64,000 nucleotides of DNA. It comes from Schlegelella aquatica. GTDB lineage: Bacteria; Pseudomonadota; Gammaproteobacteria; Burkholderiales; Burkholderiaceae_C. The DNA lies in contig NZ_CP110257.1 in NCBI RefSeq assembly GCF_026013905.1, forward strand, positions 1,488,001 through 1,552,000, in the 5' to 3' direction. The translations under genes were made by a program, and so were the position numbers. The notes under the pieces are model-generated. The model made no database searches, was not told the origin of the DNA, and was given only the letters and a program-made list of their open reading frames with translations. Positions 36,163-45,252 of this stretch are shown here, one piece after another. Each line of letters starts with the position of its first letter. Within the stretch, counting starts at the first letter, position 1.

Positions 36163-38712
36163 TCACCCGTCGAGTCCGAGGGCTCGCATCATGTTCACCG
36201 TGAGGGTGCGGCGGCTTTCTTCGTAGGCTGCCCAAGCGGCATCGGCCCCGGGTGCGTGGGCGAGGGCATTGCGGATGTTGAAGTGCTCGCCGCGCAGGTC
36301 CTCTCGCGGGTCGAGAGCCTCCCAGGCGAGCGGCATCGACACCGGGGCACCGGGCCTGGCGCGCAGCGAGTAGGCCGCCACGGCCGTCGCCCCCCGTCCG
36401 TTTCGCAGGTAGTCGACGAAGATGCGGCCTTCGCGCCTGGTCTTGGTGAGGCGGGCAGTGAAGCGCTGGGGCGCCACCGTCGCCAGCCGCGAGGCCACGG
36501 CCTTGGCAAAGGCCTTCACCTCGTCCCAGCCTCGGGTGGTCCGGATGGGCGTCACGATGTGCAGACCCTTGCCTCCGGTGGTCTTCAAGAAGGCCACGAG
36601 GCCGAGTTCCTCCAGCAGCACGCGCGTCAACTGGGCCGCCTCGACCACCGACGACCAGGGCAGGTCGGGGTCGGGGTCGAGGTCCATGGTGAGGCGGTCC
36701 GGACGATCGGGCCTGGGCATGCGTGCGCCCCAGGTGTGGAACTCGACGTTGCCGTACTGCGCGAGGGCGATCACGCCCTCGATGCTCGTGACCGCCACCT
36801 GGGTGTCGGGCCCCTCGCTGGAGGGCACCTCGACCGCCACGACACCGTCCGGCAATCGGGTCTGCACGTGCTTCTGGAAGAAGCAGTCGCCTCCCGTGCC
36901 CTGCGGGCAGCGAACGAGGCTGAGCGGTCGGCTCAGCAGGTGAGGCAGGAGATGTTCGCCGATCGCTTCGTGGTAGCGCACGACCTCGAGCTTGGTCACC
37001 CGCGGCACCGAGTAGACCAGACGGTGCGGGTTGGACACGGGGATGCCGCGCACGTCGGCTCGCCGCTCCTTCGCAGAGGCGCGGGGAGCGGTGCCCGCCG
37101 CTGCCGCGGGGGAAGCCGTCGGCCCGGATGCAGGATCGTCGGGAGCAGAGCGCGGCTCGGCGACTTCTCGGCGGACTTCCTTGGCCGGCTTGTCCTCGCG
37201 CACCCCGACGAAGGAGGCCTGCCGCAAGAGGCCTTCATGCGTCCAGGTGGCAAAGCGCACCTGCACCACCAGCTCGGGCCGGACCCAGTGCACGGTGGTG
37301 GCCCGCGGCAGGGTGGGGCGCGGCACGAAGGGGCAGCGGGGCGCACGCAGCGGCTGCAGGCGCTGCCACATCTGTGCCAGGGTGCGCTCGTCGAATCCGC
37401 TGCCCACGCGCCCCGCATAGCGGAGCTTCCCTTCCTCGTCGTGGATGCCCACCAGCAGCGCGCCCAGGTGGCCCCGGCTGCCGCCTGGCTCGGTGTAGCC
37501 CCCCACGACCACCTCCTGCTCGCCGCGACACTTGAGCTTGATCCAGTGCGGGCTGCGGCCGGCGCGGTAAGGGGCGTCCAGGTGCTTTCCGATCAGGCCT
37601 TCCAGGCCCATGCGGCAGGCCGCTTGCAGCACGGCCTGTCCCACGTACTGGGGGTCGAGCGGGCGGCTGCGCGCCAGGGGCACGCCCGGTGGCAGCTGCT
37701 CGAACACGCGGTCCAGCACCTCCAGTCGTGCGTGCAGCGGTTCCTCGCGCAGGTCGCGGCCGCCCCACCAGGGCACGTCGAAGACCACGTATTCCACCTG
37801 CGAGGCATCGCGGTCCAGGGCCGCCTGCAATGCGTGGAAGTCGGTGCGGCCTTGTGCGTCCATCACGACGATCTCGCCGTCCAGCCAGCCGGAGCCGAGC
37901 CGCAAGACGGACAGCGTTCGCACGAGGGCCGATAGCCGATCCGTCCACTCCAGGCCGTTGCGACTGAACAGCCTGACGTGCTCACCCTCCAGGCGGGCCA
38001 ACATCCGGTAGCCGTCGTACTTGATCTCGTAGACCCAGCGGTTGCCCGCCGGCGGGCGGTCCACGAGCGTGGCGAGTTGGGGCTCGATGATCTGCGGGGG
38101 TGCTGCGCCGGCGGCCCACCTGCCGTTGCGGGCGCGCGTGGGGGGCGTGGGCGGGCCGGCGGGCAGCGGGGTGGGTTCTTCATGAAGCACGGCGTCGCCA
38201 TCGCCGGGACGTGCGTGGGGGTCCCGGCGCTTGCGCAGCATCCACTGCGTGGGTTCGTGAGCGAGCCGGTACAGCGTCCACTCGCCATGCAGACGGGTGC
38301 CGCGCAACTCGAACTGCAGCTTGCCGCGCCGCAGCCCCTCGTCCACGTCGCCTCGAGGAATCCAGACGCCGCGATCCCAGACCGCCACTTCTCCGGCCCC
38401 GTAGTGTCCGGGTGGAATGGTGCCTTCGAAGTCGGCGTACTCGAGGGGGTGGTCCTCCACCTGCACGGCCAGCCGCTGGATGTCGGGATCGAGGCTCGGG
38501 CCTTTGGGGACCGCCCAGCTCTTGAGCGTGCCGCCCCACTCGAGCCGGAAGTCGTAATGGAGCCGCCGCGCCGCATGTCGCTGCACCACGAACTGCAAGC
38601 CCTGCGGTTCGCTACGGCTTTCAGGTCGGCCGGTGGGCTCGGGCGTGGCGGCGAAATCGCGCTTGGCGTGGTAGGGGGCGAGCGGGTCGGGGCGCGGCAT
38701 CGCGGGGGGCAC
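36163..38712 (-). CDS. ligD: DNA ligase D (NHEJ)
   Basis: An 849-residue multifunctional end-joining enzyme. Domain order is the Pseudomonas type. A 3'-phosphoesterase lies at about 35-185 (FVVQRHAARRLHYDFRLEWG, YGAGEVAVWDRG). An ATP-dependent ligase lies at about 215-530, with the lysine nucleophile in YEIKYDGYRMLARL near residue 231 and the motif DGEIVVMD. The primase/polymerase lies at about 570-849, with LTMDLDPDPDLPW and GLHIVTPI. It begins at GTG 38712 immediately after the ku stop; an ATG at 38700 is the alternative. Together with Ku it gives a two-gene NHEJ system. Confidence 0.97.
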   Translation of the reverse strand: MPPAMPRPDPLAPYHAKRDFAATPEPTGRPESRSEPQGLQFVVQRHAARRLHYDFRLEWGGTLKSWAVPKGPSLDPDIQRLAVQVEDHPLEYADFEGTIPPGHYGAGEVAVWDRGVWIPRGDVDEGLRRGKLQFELRGTRLHGEWTLYRLAHEPTQWMLRKRRDPHARPGDGDAVLHEEPTPLPAGPPTPPTRARNGRWAAGAAPPQIIEPQLATLVDRPPAGNRWVYEIKYDGYRMLARLEGEHVRLFSRNGLEWTDRLSALVRTLSVLRLGSGWLDGEIVVMDAQGRTDFHALQAALDRDASQVEYVVFDVPWWGGRDLREEPLHARLEVLDRVFEQLPPGVPLARSRPLDPQYVGQAVLQAACRMGLEGLIGKHLDAPYRAGRSPHWIKLKCRGEQEVVVGGYTEPGGSRGHLGALLVGIHDEEGKLRYAGRVGSGFDERTLAQMWQRLQPLRAPRCPFVPRPTLPRATTVHWVRPELVVQVRFATWTHEGLLRQASFVGVREDKPAKEVRREVAEPRSAPDDPASGPTASPAAAAGTAPRASAKERRADVRGIPVSNPHRLVYSVPRVTKLEVVRYHEAIGEHLLPHLLSRPLSLVRCPQGTGGDCFFQKHVQTRLPDGVVAVEVPSSEGPDTQVAVTSIEGVIALAQYGNVEFHTWGARMPRPDRPDRLTMDLDPDPDLPWSSVVEAAQLTRVLLEELGLVAFLKTTGGKGLHIVTPIRTTRGWDEVKAFAKAVASRLATVAPQRFTARLTKTRREGRIFVDYLRNGRGATAVAAYSLRARPGAPVSMPLAWEALDPREDLRGEHFNIRNALAHAPGADAAWAAYEESRRTLTVNMMRALGLDG

Positions 38713-39762
38713 TCATGCGCGCTTGCGCCGTGGTGTGGAGGCGGGCTTGCGGGCAGCCTCCACACGCCCGGAGGTGGGCGCCGTCGGCTTGCGCGACGCG
38801 GGGGTCTTGCGCGTGCGTTCACCCGCCGTGGCCTCCTCCTCGTGGGGCTTGCCGCGAGCGGGGCGCGTGGCGGGCGCGGGCGATGGCGCGGAGGAAGTCT
38901 TGCCATCCCCACGCATCGGCTTGACCGCGCCGCGGCCATCGCCCGCAGACGTATCGCGCTGCGCGCGCTGTACGCTTTGCCGCAGGGCGGCCATGAGGTC
39001 GATGACCTCGGCCCCTCGCCGGGCGGGAGTCTCCTCCTCGCCCACCGCAGCCAGCGTGTGTGTCTGCCCGGCCCGGATTTTGGCCTCGATCCGCGCGAGC
39101 AGGTCCTCTCGATACGTATCTCGATACTGCTCGGGGCGCCAGGGCTCGGTCATCTGATCGACGAGCTGCTGCGCCATCTCGAGCTCGCGCGCGCCCACCC
39201 CGACCGCCTCGAGATCTTCCTGCGGCACGTAGAGGTCGTCTGCAGAGAGCATCTCGTCGGCGAATCGCATCGTGTTGAGCACCAGCACCGGACCTTCCAC
39301 GCGCACGGCCGCCAAGTGCTGCTTGGTGTGCATCACGACGGTGGCGATGCCGATGCGCCCGCTGCGCTTCATCACCTCGCGTAGCAGCGCGTAACCTTTT
39401 TCTCCACGTTTGCCGGCTTCGAGGTAGTAAGGCGTCTCGAAGTACGAAGGCGACACCTCGGCCGCGTCGACGAAGGCCAGGATGTCCACGGTCTGCGTCG
39501 CTTCGGGGTTGGCCTGGCGGAAGTCCTCGTCCGACATCAGCACGTACTCGTCGCCTTCGTAGCGGTAGCCTTTGACGATGTGCTCCCCCTCGATGGGTTG
39601 CCCGGTGCGTTTATTGATGCGCCGATAGCCCACGGGGGCCATGTCGCGCTTGTCGAGCCAATCGAAGTCGAGGTCCTGGCGGCGGGAGGCGGCCCGCAGC
39701 GTGACCGGGATGTGCACCAGGCCGAAGGTGATCGCGCCTTTCCAGACGACGCGTGCTGCCAT
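38713..39762 (-). CDS. ku: Ku DNA end-binding protein (NHEJ)
   Basis: A 349-residue bacterial Ku homodimer subunit that threads onto double-strand ends and recruits LigD. The core (about 1-255) opens ARVVWKGAITFGLVHIPVTL and includes KRDMAPVGYRRINKRTG and YFETPYYLEAGKRGEKGYAL. The remaining ~95 residues are a Lys/Arg/Pro/Ala-rich basic tail, as in the extended Ku of actinobacteria and some proteobacteria, which can contact DNA and promote threading. ligD starts with no gap after its stop. Confidence 0.97.
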   Translation of the reverse strand: MAARVVWKGAITFGLVHIPVTLRAASRRQDLDFDWLDKRDMAPVGYRRINKRTGQPIEGEHIVKGYRYEGDEYVLMSDEDFRQANPEATQTVDILAFVDAAEVSPSYFETPYYLEAGKRGEKGYALLREVMKRSGRIGIATVVMHTKQHLAAVRVEGPVLVLNTMRFADEMLSADDLYVPQEDLEAVGVGARELEMAQQLVDQMTEPWRPEQYRDTYREDLLARIEAKIRAGQTHTLAAVGEEETPARRGAEVIDLMAALRQSVQRAQRDTSAGDGRGAVKPMRGDGKTSSAPSPAPATRPARGKPHEEEATAGERTRKTPASRKPTAPTSGRVEAARKPASTPRRKRA

Positions 39763-39829
39763 GTGCGGGACCTGCTCGCGGCACCATGCCGCAACCGCAG
39801 GGGAGCAACGTGCGTGCCTGCCGCCGCTG

Positions 39830-40123
39830 TCAGGCCGAAGAGGCCTGCCGCCGGCTGCGCGAGAGCCGGGCGTTGCGGCGGTAGATCAACTGCCCGGCGA
39901 TCGCGCTGGCGAGCAGCGCGACGTTGACGAACAGGAACACCCAGTTCTGCAGCAGCGCGCTATAGATCGAAAAGCCGAGCGAGGCGGCCGACTGACCGAC
40001 GAACAGCCACGAGGAGACTCCGGAGCTGTCGCGCGTGCGCCATTGCTTGCGCACCTGATGGAAGATGGTCCACAGGAGGATCAAGGCACTGATCCACCCG
40101 ATCGCTTCGGTCACGGTGTCCAT
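39830..40123 (-). CDS. SemiSWEET/PQ-loop-like small membrane protein
   Basis: A 97-residue protein with three predicted helices. The first ends TIFHQVRKQWRTRDSSGVSS, a good match to the PQ-loop/SemiSWEET pattern with its 'T+.S.G+S.W' turn. Then come WLFVGQSAASLGFSIYSALL and WVFLFVNVALLASAIAGQLI. SemiSWEETs dimerise to move sugars or other small solutes. It starts 17 bases after the asmA stop on the same strand, so the two may be co-transcribed. The substrate is unknown. Confidence 0.7.
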   Translation of the reverse strand: MDTVTEAIGWISALILLWTIFHQVRKQWRTRDSSGVSSWLFVGQSAASLGFSIYSALLQNWVFLFVNVALLASAIAGQLIYRRNARLSRSRRQASSA

Positions 40124-40140
40124 GCGACGGGGCCTCGGTT

Positions 40141-42231
40141 TCAGCGGCGTGCCGGCGCCCCGCGCAGCCGCTCCAGGGCGAGGTGGCAACCTCCCGGGGT
40201 GCGTTCGCCCGGGTCGATGAGCGGGATGATGGCCGCCAGGGGCGTGACGGCGGCCAGCGCCGCGGCGCCGAGCAGCTTCAGGCCCAGCGTCTTGCCCTCG
40301 GGCCGGATGGCGGGGTCCGCGAAGCTGCCTTCGATGCGGATGGGCGCGCGCAGCGAAAGCGGCGTGAAATCCTTGGGGCGGGCCTTCACCTGCAGGGCCA
40401 GGCGTTCCTGACGCAGCGAGACGGTGCCCTCCACGAGCAGCGTGGTGTCGGGCGTGTCGATGAGGCCGACCTCGGTCTTGAGGTGACCGTCGCGGGCCGT
40501 GAACTGCGCGACCGCGCACCGCACGGGCAGGCTCTCGTCACCGCGCACCAGGATGCCCAGGCTCTCGGCGATGTCGATGCCGAGCGCTTCGATGACGAGA
40601 TGCGACAACTCGCCGTTCTGGATCCAAAGCGTGGTCCCTCCGTCGAGCGAACCCAGCATGTCCGCGGTGGAGCGGCCGGCACCGACGAACTTCGCCTGGC
40701 CCCCCAGCACCCCGCTGATGTAGGGCGCAGGGGAGCCGTCGCCGCGCTTGTCGCGTGGATTGCGCACCTTCAGCCACTGTTCCAGCCTCACGCCTGCCCA
40801 ACGCAGGTCGATGTCCCAGTTGGGAGTGCGCTTGCGGCCGTCGAGTCCGATGGCACCGGTCACCCGGCCACCGGATGCACTGGCGACGAGGTCGCTGATG
40901 CGCAGCACGCCGTCTTGCAACCGCACGTGACCCTCCAGCGGCTTCAGGTCGCCGAGGTAGGGCGTGCCGAGGTCCAACTGTCGCAGGTTCACCCGCACAT
41001 CGGCGTCCATGCGGCGCAGCGAGGGCAGGTTGAACTCGCGCTCCGGCAGGATCTGGCCGTCGTCGGAAGCCGCACGCGGGGAAGCGCCGCCTCTGGGCCC
41101 GGCCGGCGCACCGAAGGCCGGCCCCAGATCGCGCAGCACCAGACGCTCGCCTTCCAGCGAGCCGGTGAGCAGGGGCCGCTCGGGGCGGCGATCGTACGTG
41201 AAGCGGCCCGCCAACCGGCTGCTCCCCACGTGCAACCGGGCCACGTCGGCCTTCCACACCTCGCCTTCCTTGCGCAAGCGACCGTCGAGCTCGAACTCGG
41301 GCGTGCTCGGCAAGGTGAGGCCGAACGGCGTGCCCACCGCCGCCAGCGAGGGGCCCGACGCCTGGAAGCGTCCATCGAAGCCATGCAGGCGCAGGATGTC
41401 GACCGCCTGCCCCTCGAACGCAAGGCGCGTGCGACCCGTGCTCGCACGCAGCGCGAGGGGCACCGGCGTGGCGGCGCCTTCCGAGGCGATCAACGGCATG
41501 ACACCTCGCGAGGCCGCATGGAACTCGAAGTCGGCGTCACGAAAGCGGCCCTGGCCTTCCACGACGAGGCCGGCCGCGTCCTCGGCCCGGGCGCCTTCTT
41601 CGGTGCGGGCCCGCGCGGAGACGCGCAGCCCGCGCATCGCATCGTCGTAGGCGATCTGGCCGTTGCCCACCACCAGCCGGTCGAACACGGGCACCGACGC
41701 GTCCTCGCGCGAAGGTGGAGGAGGTTCCTCGCGGAACTGCCAGTTCGCCCGCCCCTCGGCGTCGCGCCACAGTTCGGCGTCGAAGCGGCCCACCTCCAGA
41801 GCGCGCACGCGCAGGGGCTCGTGCGAGCCGCCCCGCAGCGCCGCGAGCACCGTGCTGTAGGGCAGCACGAGCCGTACGTGCTCGCCCGAGACGAACTTGG
41901 GCCGCTGCTCGCCCGCCCAGGCCGGCGGGCCGATCGTCAACCGCTGCGTCGCCAGCCGCACCGAGCCGAGCAGGCGCATGCGGAAGTCGCCTTCCAGTCG
42001 CACCTCCCGTTTCAGCGCCGACGAAAGCCGTGCTTCGAGCGGGGCGCGCAGGAAGGGCCAGCCCGACACCTCGCCCGCCACGAGCGCGATGAGAACGGCA
42101 AGCACTGCCGCCGCCGCCCGTCGAGGCCATTTCCCGAGACGCCGCCACCGCGCGCTGAAGGCGCGCCACGGCGCGGGCCGCGCACGCACAGGCCCGGCAG
42201 GGGAGGTCGAGGACCGGTCGGAAGGCTCCAC
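40141..42231 (-). CDS. AsmA family protein
   Basis: A 696-residue inner-membrane-anchored periplasmic protein. A Pro/Arg-rich cytoplasmic start leads to one transmembrane helix (about 38-55, AAAAVLAVLIALVAGEVSGW). The AsmA N-terminal domain follows (LEARLSSALKREVRLEGDFR), then a long beta-rich groove-like body and the AsmA C-terminal region (LRQERLALQVKARPKDFTPL). AsmA-like proteins are related to VPS13-type lipid-transfer bridges and are implicated in phospholipid movement to the outer membrane. Which paralogue this is cannot be told here. Confidence 0.88.
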   Translation of the reverse strand: MEPSDRSSTSPAGPVRARPAPWRAFSARWRRLGKWPRRAAAAVLAVLIALVAGEVSGWPFLRAPLEARLSSALKREVRLEGDFRMRLLGSVRLATQRLTIGPPAWAGEQRPKFVSGEHVRLVLPYSTVLAALRGGSHEPLRVRALEVGRFDAELWRDAEGRANWQFREEPPPPSREDASVPVFDRLVVGNGQIAYDDAMRGLRVSARARTEEGARAEDAAGLVVEGQGRFRDADFEFHAASRGVMPLIASEGAATPVPLALRASTGRTRLAFEGQAVDILRLHGFDGRFQASGPSLAAVGTPFGLTLPSTPEFELDGRLRKEGEVWKADVARLHVGSSRLAGRFTYDRRPERPLLTGSLEGERLVLRDLGPAFGAPAGPRGGASPRAASDDGQILPEREFNLPSLRRMDADVRVNLRQLDLGTPYLGDLKPLEGHVRLQDGVLRISDLVASASGGRVTGAIGLDGRKRTPNWDIDLRWAGVRLEQWLKVRNPRDKRGDGSPAPYISGVLGGQAKFVGAGRSTADMLGSLDGGTTLWIQNGELSHLVIEALGIDIAESLGILVRGDESLPVRCAVAQFTARDGHLKTEVGLIDTPDTTLLVEGTVSLRQERLALQVKARPKDFTPLSLRAPIRIEGSFADPAIRPEGKTLGLKLLGAAALAAVTPLAAIIPLIDPGERTPGGCHLALERLRGAPARR

Positions 42232-42274
42232 GCCGCCCTCCGGGCAAGCAGGATGCCCGCGACGGGACGCGGCG

Positions 42275-42301
42275 TTGCGCGCCGAACACGGGCCTTAGAA
42301 T
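42275..42301 (+). promoter_or_regulatory. Predicted promoter for tRNA-Arg
   Basis: TAGAAT (42296-42301) lies 8 bases before the tRNA. TTGCGC (42275-42280) is a weak -35 with a short 15-base spacer. Confidence 0.35.
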
Positions 42302-42309
42302 CGCGCTGT

Positions 42310-42386
42310 CTGCCCGTAGCTCAACTGGATAGAGCAACTGCCTTCTAAGCAGTAGGTCGGAGGTTCGAGTCCTCCCGGGCAGGCCA
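42310..42386 (+). tRNA. tRNA-Arg (anticodon TCT)
   Basis: A 77-base tRNA. The acceptor CTGCCCG (42310-42316) pairs CGGGCAG (42376-42382), the anticodon loop CTTCTAA carries TCT, and CCA is encoded at 42384-42386. Confidence 0.97.
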
Positions 42387-42429
42387 GCAGCGCAAGTGCA
42401 CAGGGGCCCGCTGCCGCCCGCCACACCCC

Positions 42430-42473
42430 GCGCCACACCCGCGCCACAGCCGCGCCGCACGAGCGCCACGCCC
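42430..42473. repeat. Four tandem copies of an 11-base unit
   Basis: Units of GCGCCACACCC type begin at 42430, 42441, 42452 and 42463 with 1-3 changes each. A further partial copy lies just upstream. The array fills the gap between tRNA-Arg and the next small gene. Confidence 0.65.
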
Positions 42474-42506
42474 CGGCCGTTCCGAGGGCGCGCCCGCCAT
42501 CCCTCG

Positions 42507-42812
42507 ATGCGCCAGGCCCGCCCCATGCTAGGCTTGCGGGATCACGACCTCGACCGCCTGCGACGCATGCATCCCAATCCTCCTGCCCGGTATCTGGTAC
42601 TCATCGAATCCGGCGGTGCCATGGTGGCGCGGCTGTTCGACGTGCAGCGGCGGCTGCTGGCCGAGTTCGACGCGGGCTCCGAGGAGGTCGGCATGATGAC
42701 CGAGGGCCTGCAGCCGGTGCGCGAGGCCCACCGGCCCGAGTGGGATGCCGCCTTGGCCGGCCACAGCAGCTCCGAACGTGAGGCGGCGCTGATCTACGCG
42801 CTCGAGCCCTGA
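42507..42812 (+). CDS. Hypothetical protein, 101 residues
   Basis: Unrecognised. The middle has a beta-strand pair (YLVLIESGGAMVARLFDVQR), followed by an acidic helix region (AEFDAGSEEVGMMTEGLQPV) and SEREAALIYALEP at the end. Later starts at 42525 or 42567 are possible and none has a good ribosome site. No signal peptide or membrane segment. It precedes the antiporter gene by 98 bases on the same strand. Confidence 0.55.
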   Translation: MRQARPMLGLRDHDLDRLRRMHPNPPARYLVLIESGGAMVARLFDVQRRLLAEFDAGSEEVGMMTEGLQPVREAHRPEWDAALAGHSSSEREAALIYALEP

Positions 42813-42910
42813 GCCTGCTCTTGAGGAGGCGCGCTGCCGCTCGACAGGGCGCCCCCAGCCCTCGGCCGCCGAGCGTCTGCTAACGTCGGCGATGTTGCCG
42901 CGCATCGCCC

Positions 42911-44395
42911 ATGGATTTCATCAACATACCGCTCTTTTCGGCAGGTGCCCTCGTCTTTCTCAGCGTCCTGTCCGGGCTCGTGTCGGCCCGAGTGGGCTTT
43001 TCCTTCCTGCTCGTCTTCCTCGTCGGCGGCATGCTGGCCGGCGAGGACGGCCCCGGCGGGTTGCGCTTCGACGACTTCGTCCTGAGTTTCTGGGTCGCGA
43101 ACGTCTCGCTGGCGGTCATCCTGCTCGACGGCGGCTTGCGGACCGCCTACCCCACCTTCCGCACCGGCCTCAAGCCCGCCACCGGGCTCGCGACGGCGGG
43201 AGTGGTCCTCAGCGCGGGGATCACCGGCATGGCGGGGATGTGGCTGCTGGACTTGCAGTGGCCGATGGCGCTGCTGCTCGGGGCCATCGTCGGCTCCACC
43301 GACGCGGCAGCGGTGTTTTCGCTGCTCAAGTCGTCCGGGGTGTCGCTGAACGAACGGGTGGCAGCCACGCTGGAGATCGAGTCCGGCATGAACGACCCCA
43401 TGGCCGTCTACCTCACCTTGGCGATGATCGCCTGGGTGAAGGCAAGCCTCGGGGGCGAGGACCTGGGCCTGACGGGCCTGCTCGCCCTGATGGTGCAGCA
43501 GTTCGGCTGGGGCGCCGTGGTCGGGCTCGGAGGGGGTTTCGCCCTCTCGTGGCTGTTGCCTCGTCTGGCCGCGCGCACCGAGCTTCGGGCCGGGCCGCTG
43601 GCGCTGCTGCTCGTCTCGGCCGGACTGGCCGTGTTCTCCGCCAGCGGCTGGCTGGGCGGGTCGGGCTTCCTGGCGGTGTACCTGTTCGGCCTCGTCGTCG
43701 GCAACCGCAGCGCGGCGTTGGTGCGAGATGCGCTGTGGGCCATGGACGGCTACGCGTGGCTCTCGCAGGCCGCGATGTTCCTGCTGCTGGGCCTTCTGGT
43801 CACGCCCTCTCAGATGCTGCAGACGTTGTGGCCGGCGCTCGGGGTGTCGGTGGTGCTGATGGTGGTGGCGCGGCCCGTGGCGGTGTGGCTGTGCCTCGCG
43901 CCGTTCCGGTTCCGTGCCCGCGAGGTGTGGTTCGTGTCCTGGGTGGGTCTGCGAGGCGCGGTGCCCATCGTGCTCGCGGTGTTCCCGGTGATGGCGGGGG
44001 TGCCCGGCGCGGCGCTCTTCTTCAACGTCGCCTTCGTCGTCGTGCTGACCTCGTTGCTGCTGCAAGGCACCACCATCGCCTATGCCGCGCGCAAACTGCA
44101 CGTGGCGTTGCCGGGTAAAGGCGAGGAACGGCTGGCGCGCGCCGTCTACGGCGACTTCGTGCTCGATGCCCGGATGCCCGTGGGCGAGGTCTGTGCGTTC
44201 TACGGGCTGCCGGCGCCCGAGCGCGGGCACGAGCCGCTCGGCCGTTGGCTGGCGCAAGAGCTGGGGCGCCCGCCCGTGGTCGGCGACATGTTGGTGCTGG
44301 GGCCCGCCCATCTCAGCGTGCGAGAGATGAACGGCCCGGACATCCGAGCCGTGGGTCTGCGCTTCCTCCAGCCCCTCGCCGACAGCGGCGACTGA
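42911..44395 (+). CDS. cvrA: Potassium/proton antiporter, CPA1 family (CvrA/NhaP2-type)
   Basis: A 494-residue inner-membrane antiporter that expels K+ (or Na+) for H+. About 12-13 transmembrane helices cover residues 1-400. The ion-site region is AIVGSTDAAAVFSLLKSSGV, followed by TLEIESGMNDPMAVYLTLAM, the CPA1 'N-D' motif. A soluble C-terminal domain (about 400-494) resembles the TrkA-C/CorC-like regulatory part of CvrA. Length is slightly below E. coli CvrA (578). It converges with the glutathione transferase gene. Confidence 0.92.
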   Translation: MDFINIPLFSAGALVFLSVLSGLVSARVGFSFLLVFLVGGMLAGEDGPGGLRFDDFVLSFWVANVSLAVILLDGGLRTAYPTFRTGLKPATGLATAGVVLSAGITGMAGMWLLDLQWPMALLLGAIVGSTDAAAVFSLLKSSGVSLNERVAATLEIESGMNDPMAVYLTLAMIAWVKASLGGEDLGLTGLLALMVQQFGWGAVVGLGGGFALSWLLPRLAARTELRAGPLALLLVSAGLAVFSASGWLGGSGFLAVYLFGLVVGNRSAALVRDALWAMDGYAWLSQAAMFLLLGLLVTPSQMLQTLWPALGVSVVLMVVARPVAVWLCLAPFRFRAREVWFVSWVGLRGAVPIVLAVFPVMAGVPGAALFFNVAFVVVLTSLLLQGTTIAYAARKLHVALPGKGEERLARAVYGDFVLDARMPVGEVCAFYGLPAPERGHEPLGRWLAQELGRPPVVGDMLVLGPAHLSVREMNGPDIRAVGLRFLQPLADSGD

Positions 44396-44410
44396 AGGGC
44401 CGGCGGGGGG

Positions 44411-45103
44411 CTAGCGGCGCTCGTACTGCTTGGCGCCGAACAGGATCTCGCGTTCCTTGTCGCCGGTGAGCGGTTTGCGCCGGTCGGTCAACACCTCCAC
44501 GCCGCGCTGTACGGCCGGGCGCGCCGCGATCTCGTCGAACCAGCCCTTGAGGTGCGGGTAATCGTTCCAGTCGACGCCCTGGTTCTTCCACGAGCGCAGC
44601 CAGGGGAAGATGGCGATGTCCGCGATCGTGTACTCGGGCCCCGCGATGTACGTGCTCTTGGCCAGCCGCTTGTCCATCACCGCATAGAGCCGCTTGGCCT
44701 CGTTGGTGTAGCGCTCGATCGCGTAGTCGATCTTCTGCGGCGCGTAGATGCGGAAGTGGTGCGCCTGCCCCAGCATCGGGCCCACGCCGCCCATCTGGAA
44801 CATGAGCCATTGCAGCGTCTCGAACTTGCCGCGGTCGGAGGCAGGCAGGAACTTGCCCGTCTTGGCGGCGAGGTACACCAGGATGGCACCGGACTCGAAC
44901 AACGAGATCGGCTGCCCGTCCGGCCCCACCGGGTCCACGATGGCGGGAATCTTGTTGTTCGGACTGATCTCGAGGAACTTCGGGTCGAACTGCTCGCCAG
45001 CCCCGATGTCCACGGGGATCACCTTGTAGGGCAGTCCGCACTCCTCCAGCATGATGTGGACCTTGTGGCCGTTGGGCGTGGCCCAGGAATAGACTTCGAT
45101 CAT
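44411..45103 (-). CDS. Glutathione S-transferase, nu-class (YfcG-like)
   Basis: A 230-residue thioredoxin-fold transferase/disulfide reductase. The N-terminal domain opens MIEVYSWATPNGHKVHIMLE, with the T-P-N-G active-site turn of the YfcG/YghU class, and includes NNKIPAIVDPVGPDG and LFESGAILVYLA for glutathione binding. The helical C-terminal domain contains TIADIAIFPWLRSW. YfcG homologues bind two glutathiones and reduce disulfides rather than conjugate electrophiles. It is monocistronic. Confidence 0.93.
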   Translation of the reverse strand: MIEVYSWATPNGHKVHIMLEECGLPYKVIPVDIGAGEQFDPKFLEISPNNKIPAIVDPVGPDGQPISLFESGAILVYLAAKTGKFLPASDRGKFETLQWLMFQMGGVGPMLGQAHHFRIYAPQKIDYAIERYTNEAKRLYAVMDKRLAKSTYIAGPEYTIADIAIFPWLRSWKNQGVDWNDYPHLKGWFDEIAARPAVQRGVEVLTDRRKPLTGDKEREILFGAKQYERR

Positions 45104-45204
45104 TGTTCCCTCCGGGTGGCATGGGTAGGCCGCAATCTAGCAGGCTGCGTGCGGGCTTGCAGGCGGCCCCCTTCGGCCCTCGGGACGGCCGCCCCCGGCA
45201 AAAG

Positions 45205-45226
45205 AAAAAGCCCGCCGAGGCGGGCT
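45205..45226 (-). terminator. Terminator of the acyl-CoA dehydrogenase gene
   Basis: AGCCCGCC (45209-45216) and GGCGGGCT (45219-45226) pair around a tight loop. On the minus strand TTTTTCTTTT follows, ending the phosphotransferase/acyl-CoA dehydrogenase transcript. Confidence 0.8.
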
Positions 45227-45252
45227 GGGTGTGCGGCGCACCGTCTGGCTCT

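Noticed and set aside
36256..37935. 559-residue plus-strand open frame
   Set aside because: Antisense to ligD; composition and lack of motifs mark it as a shadow.
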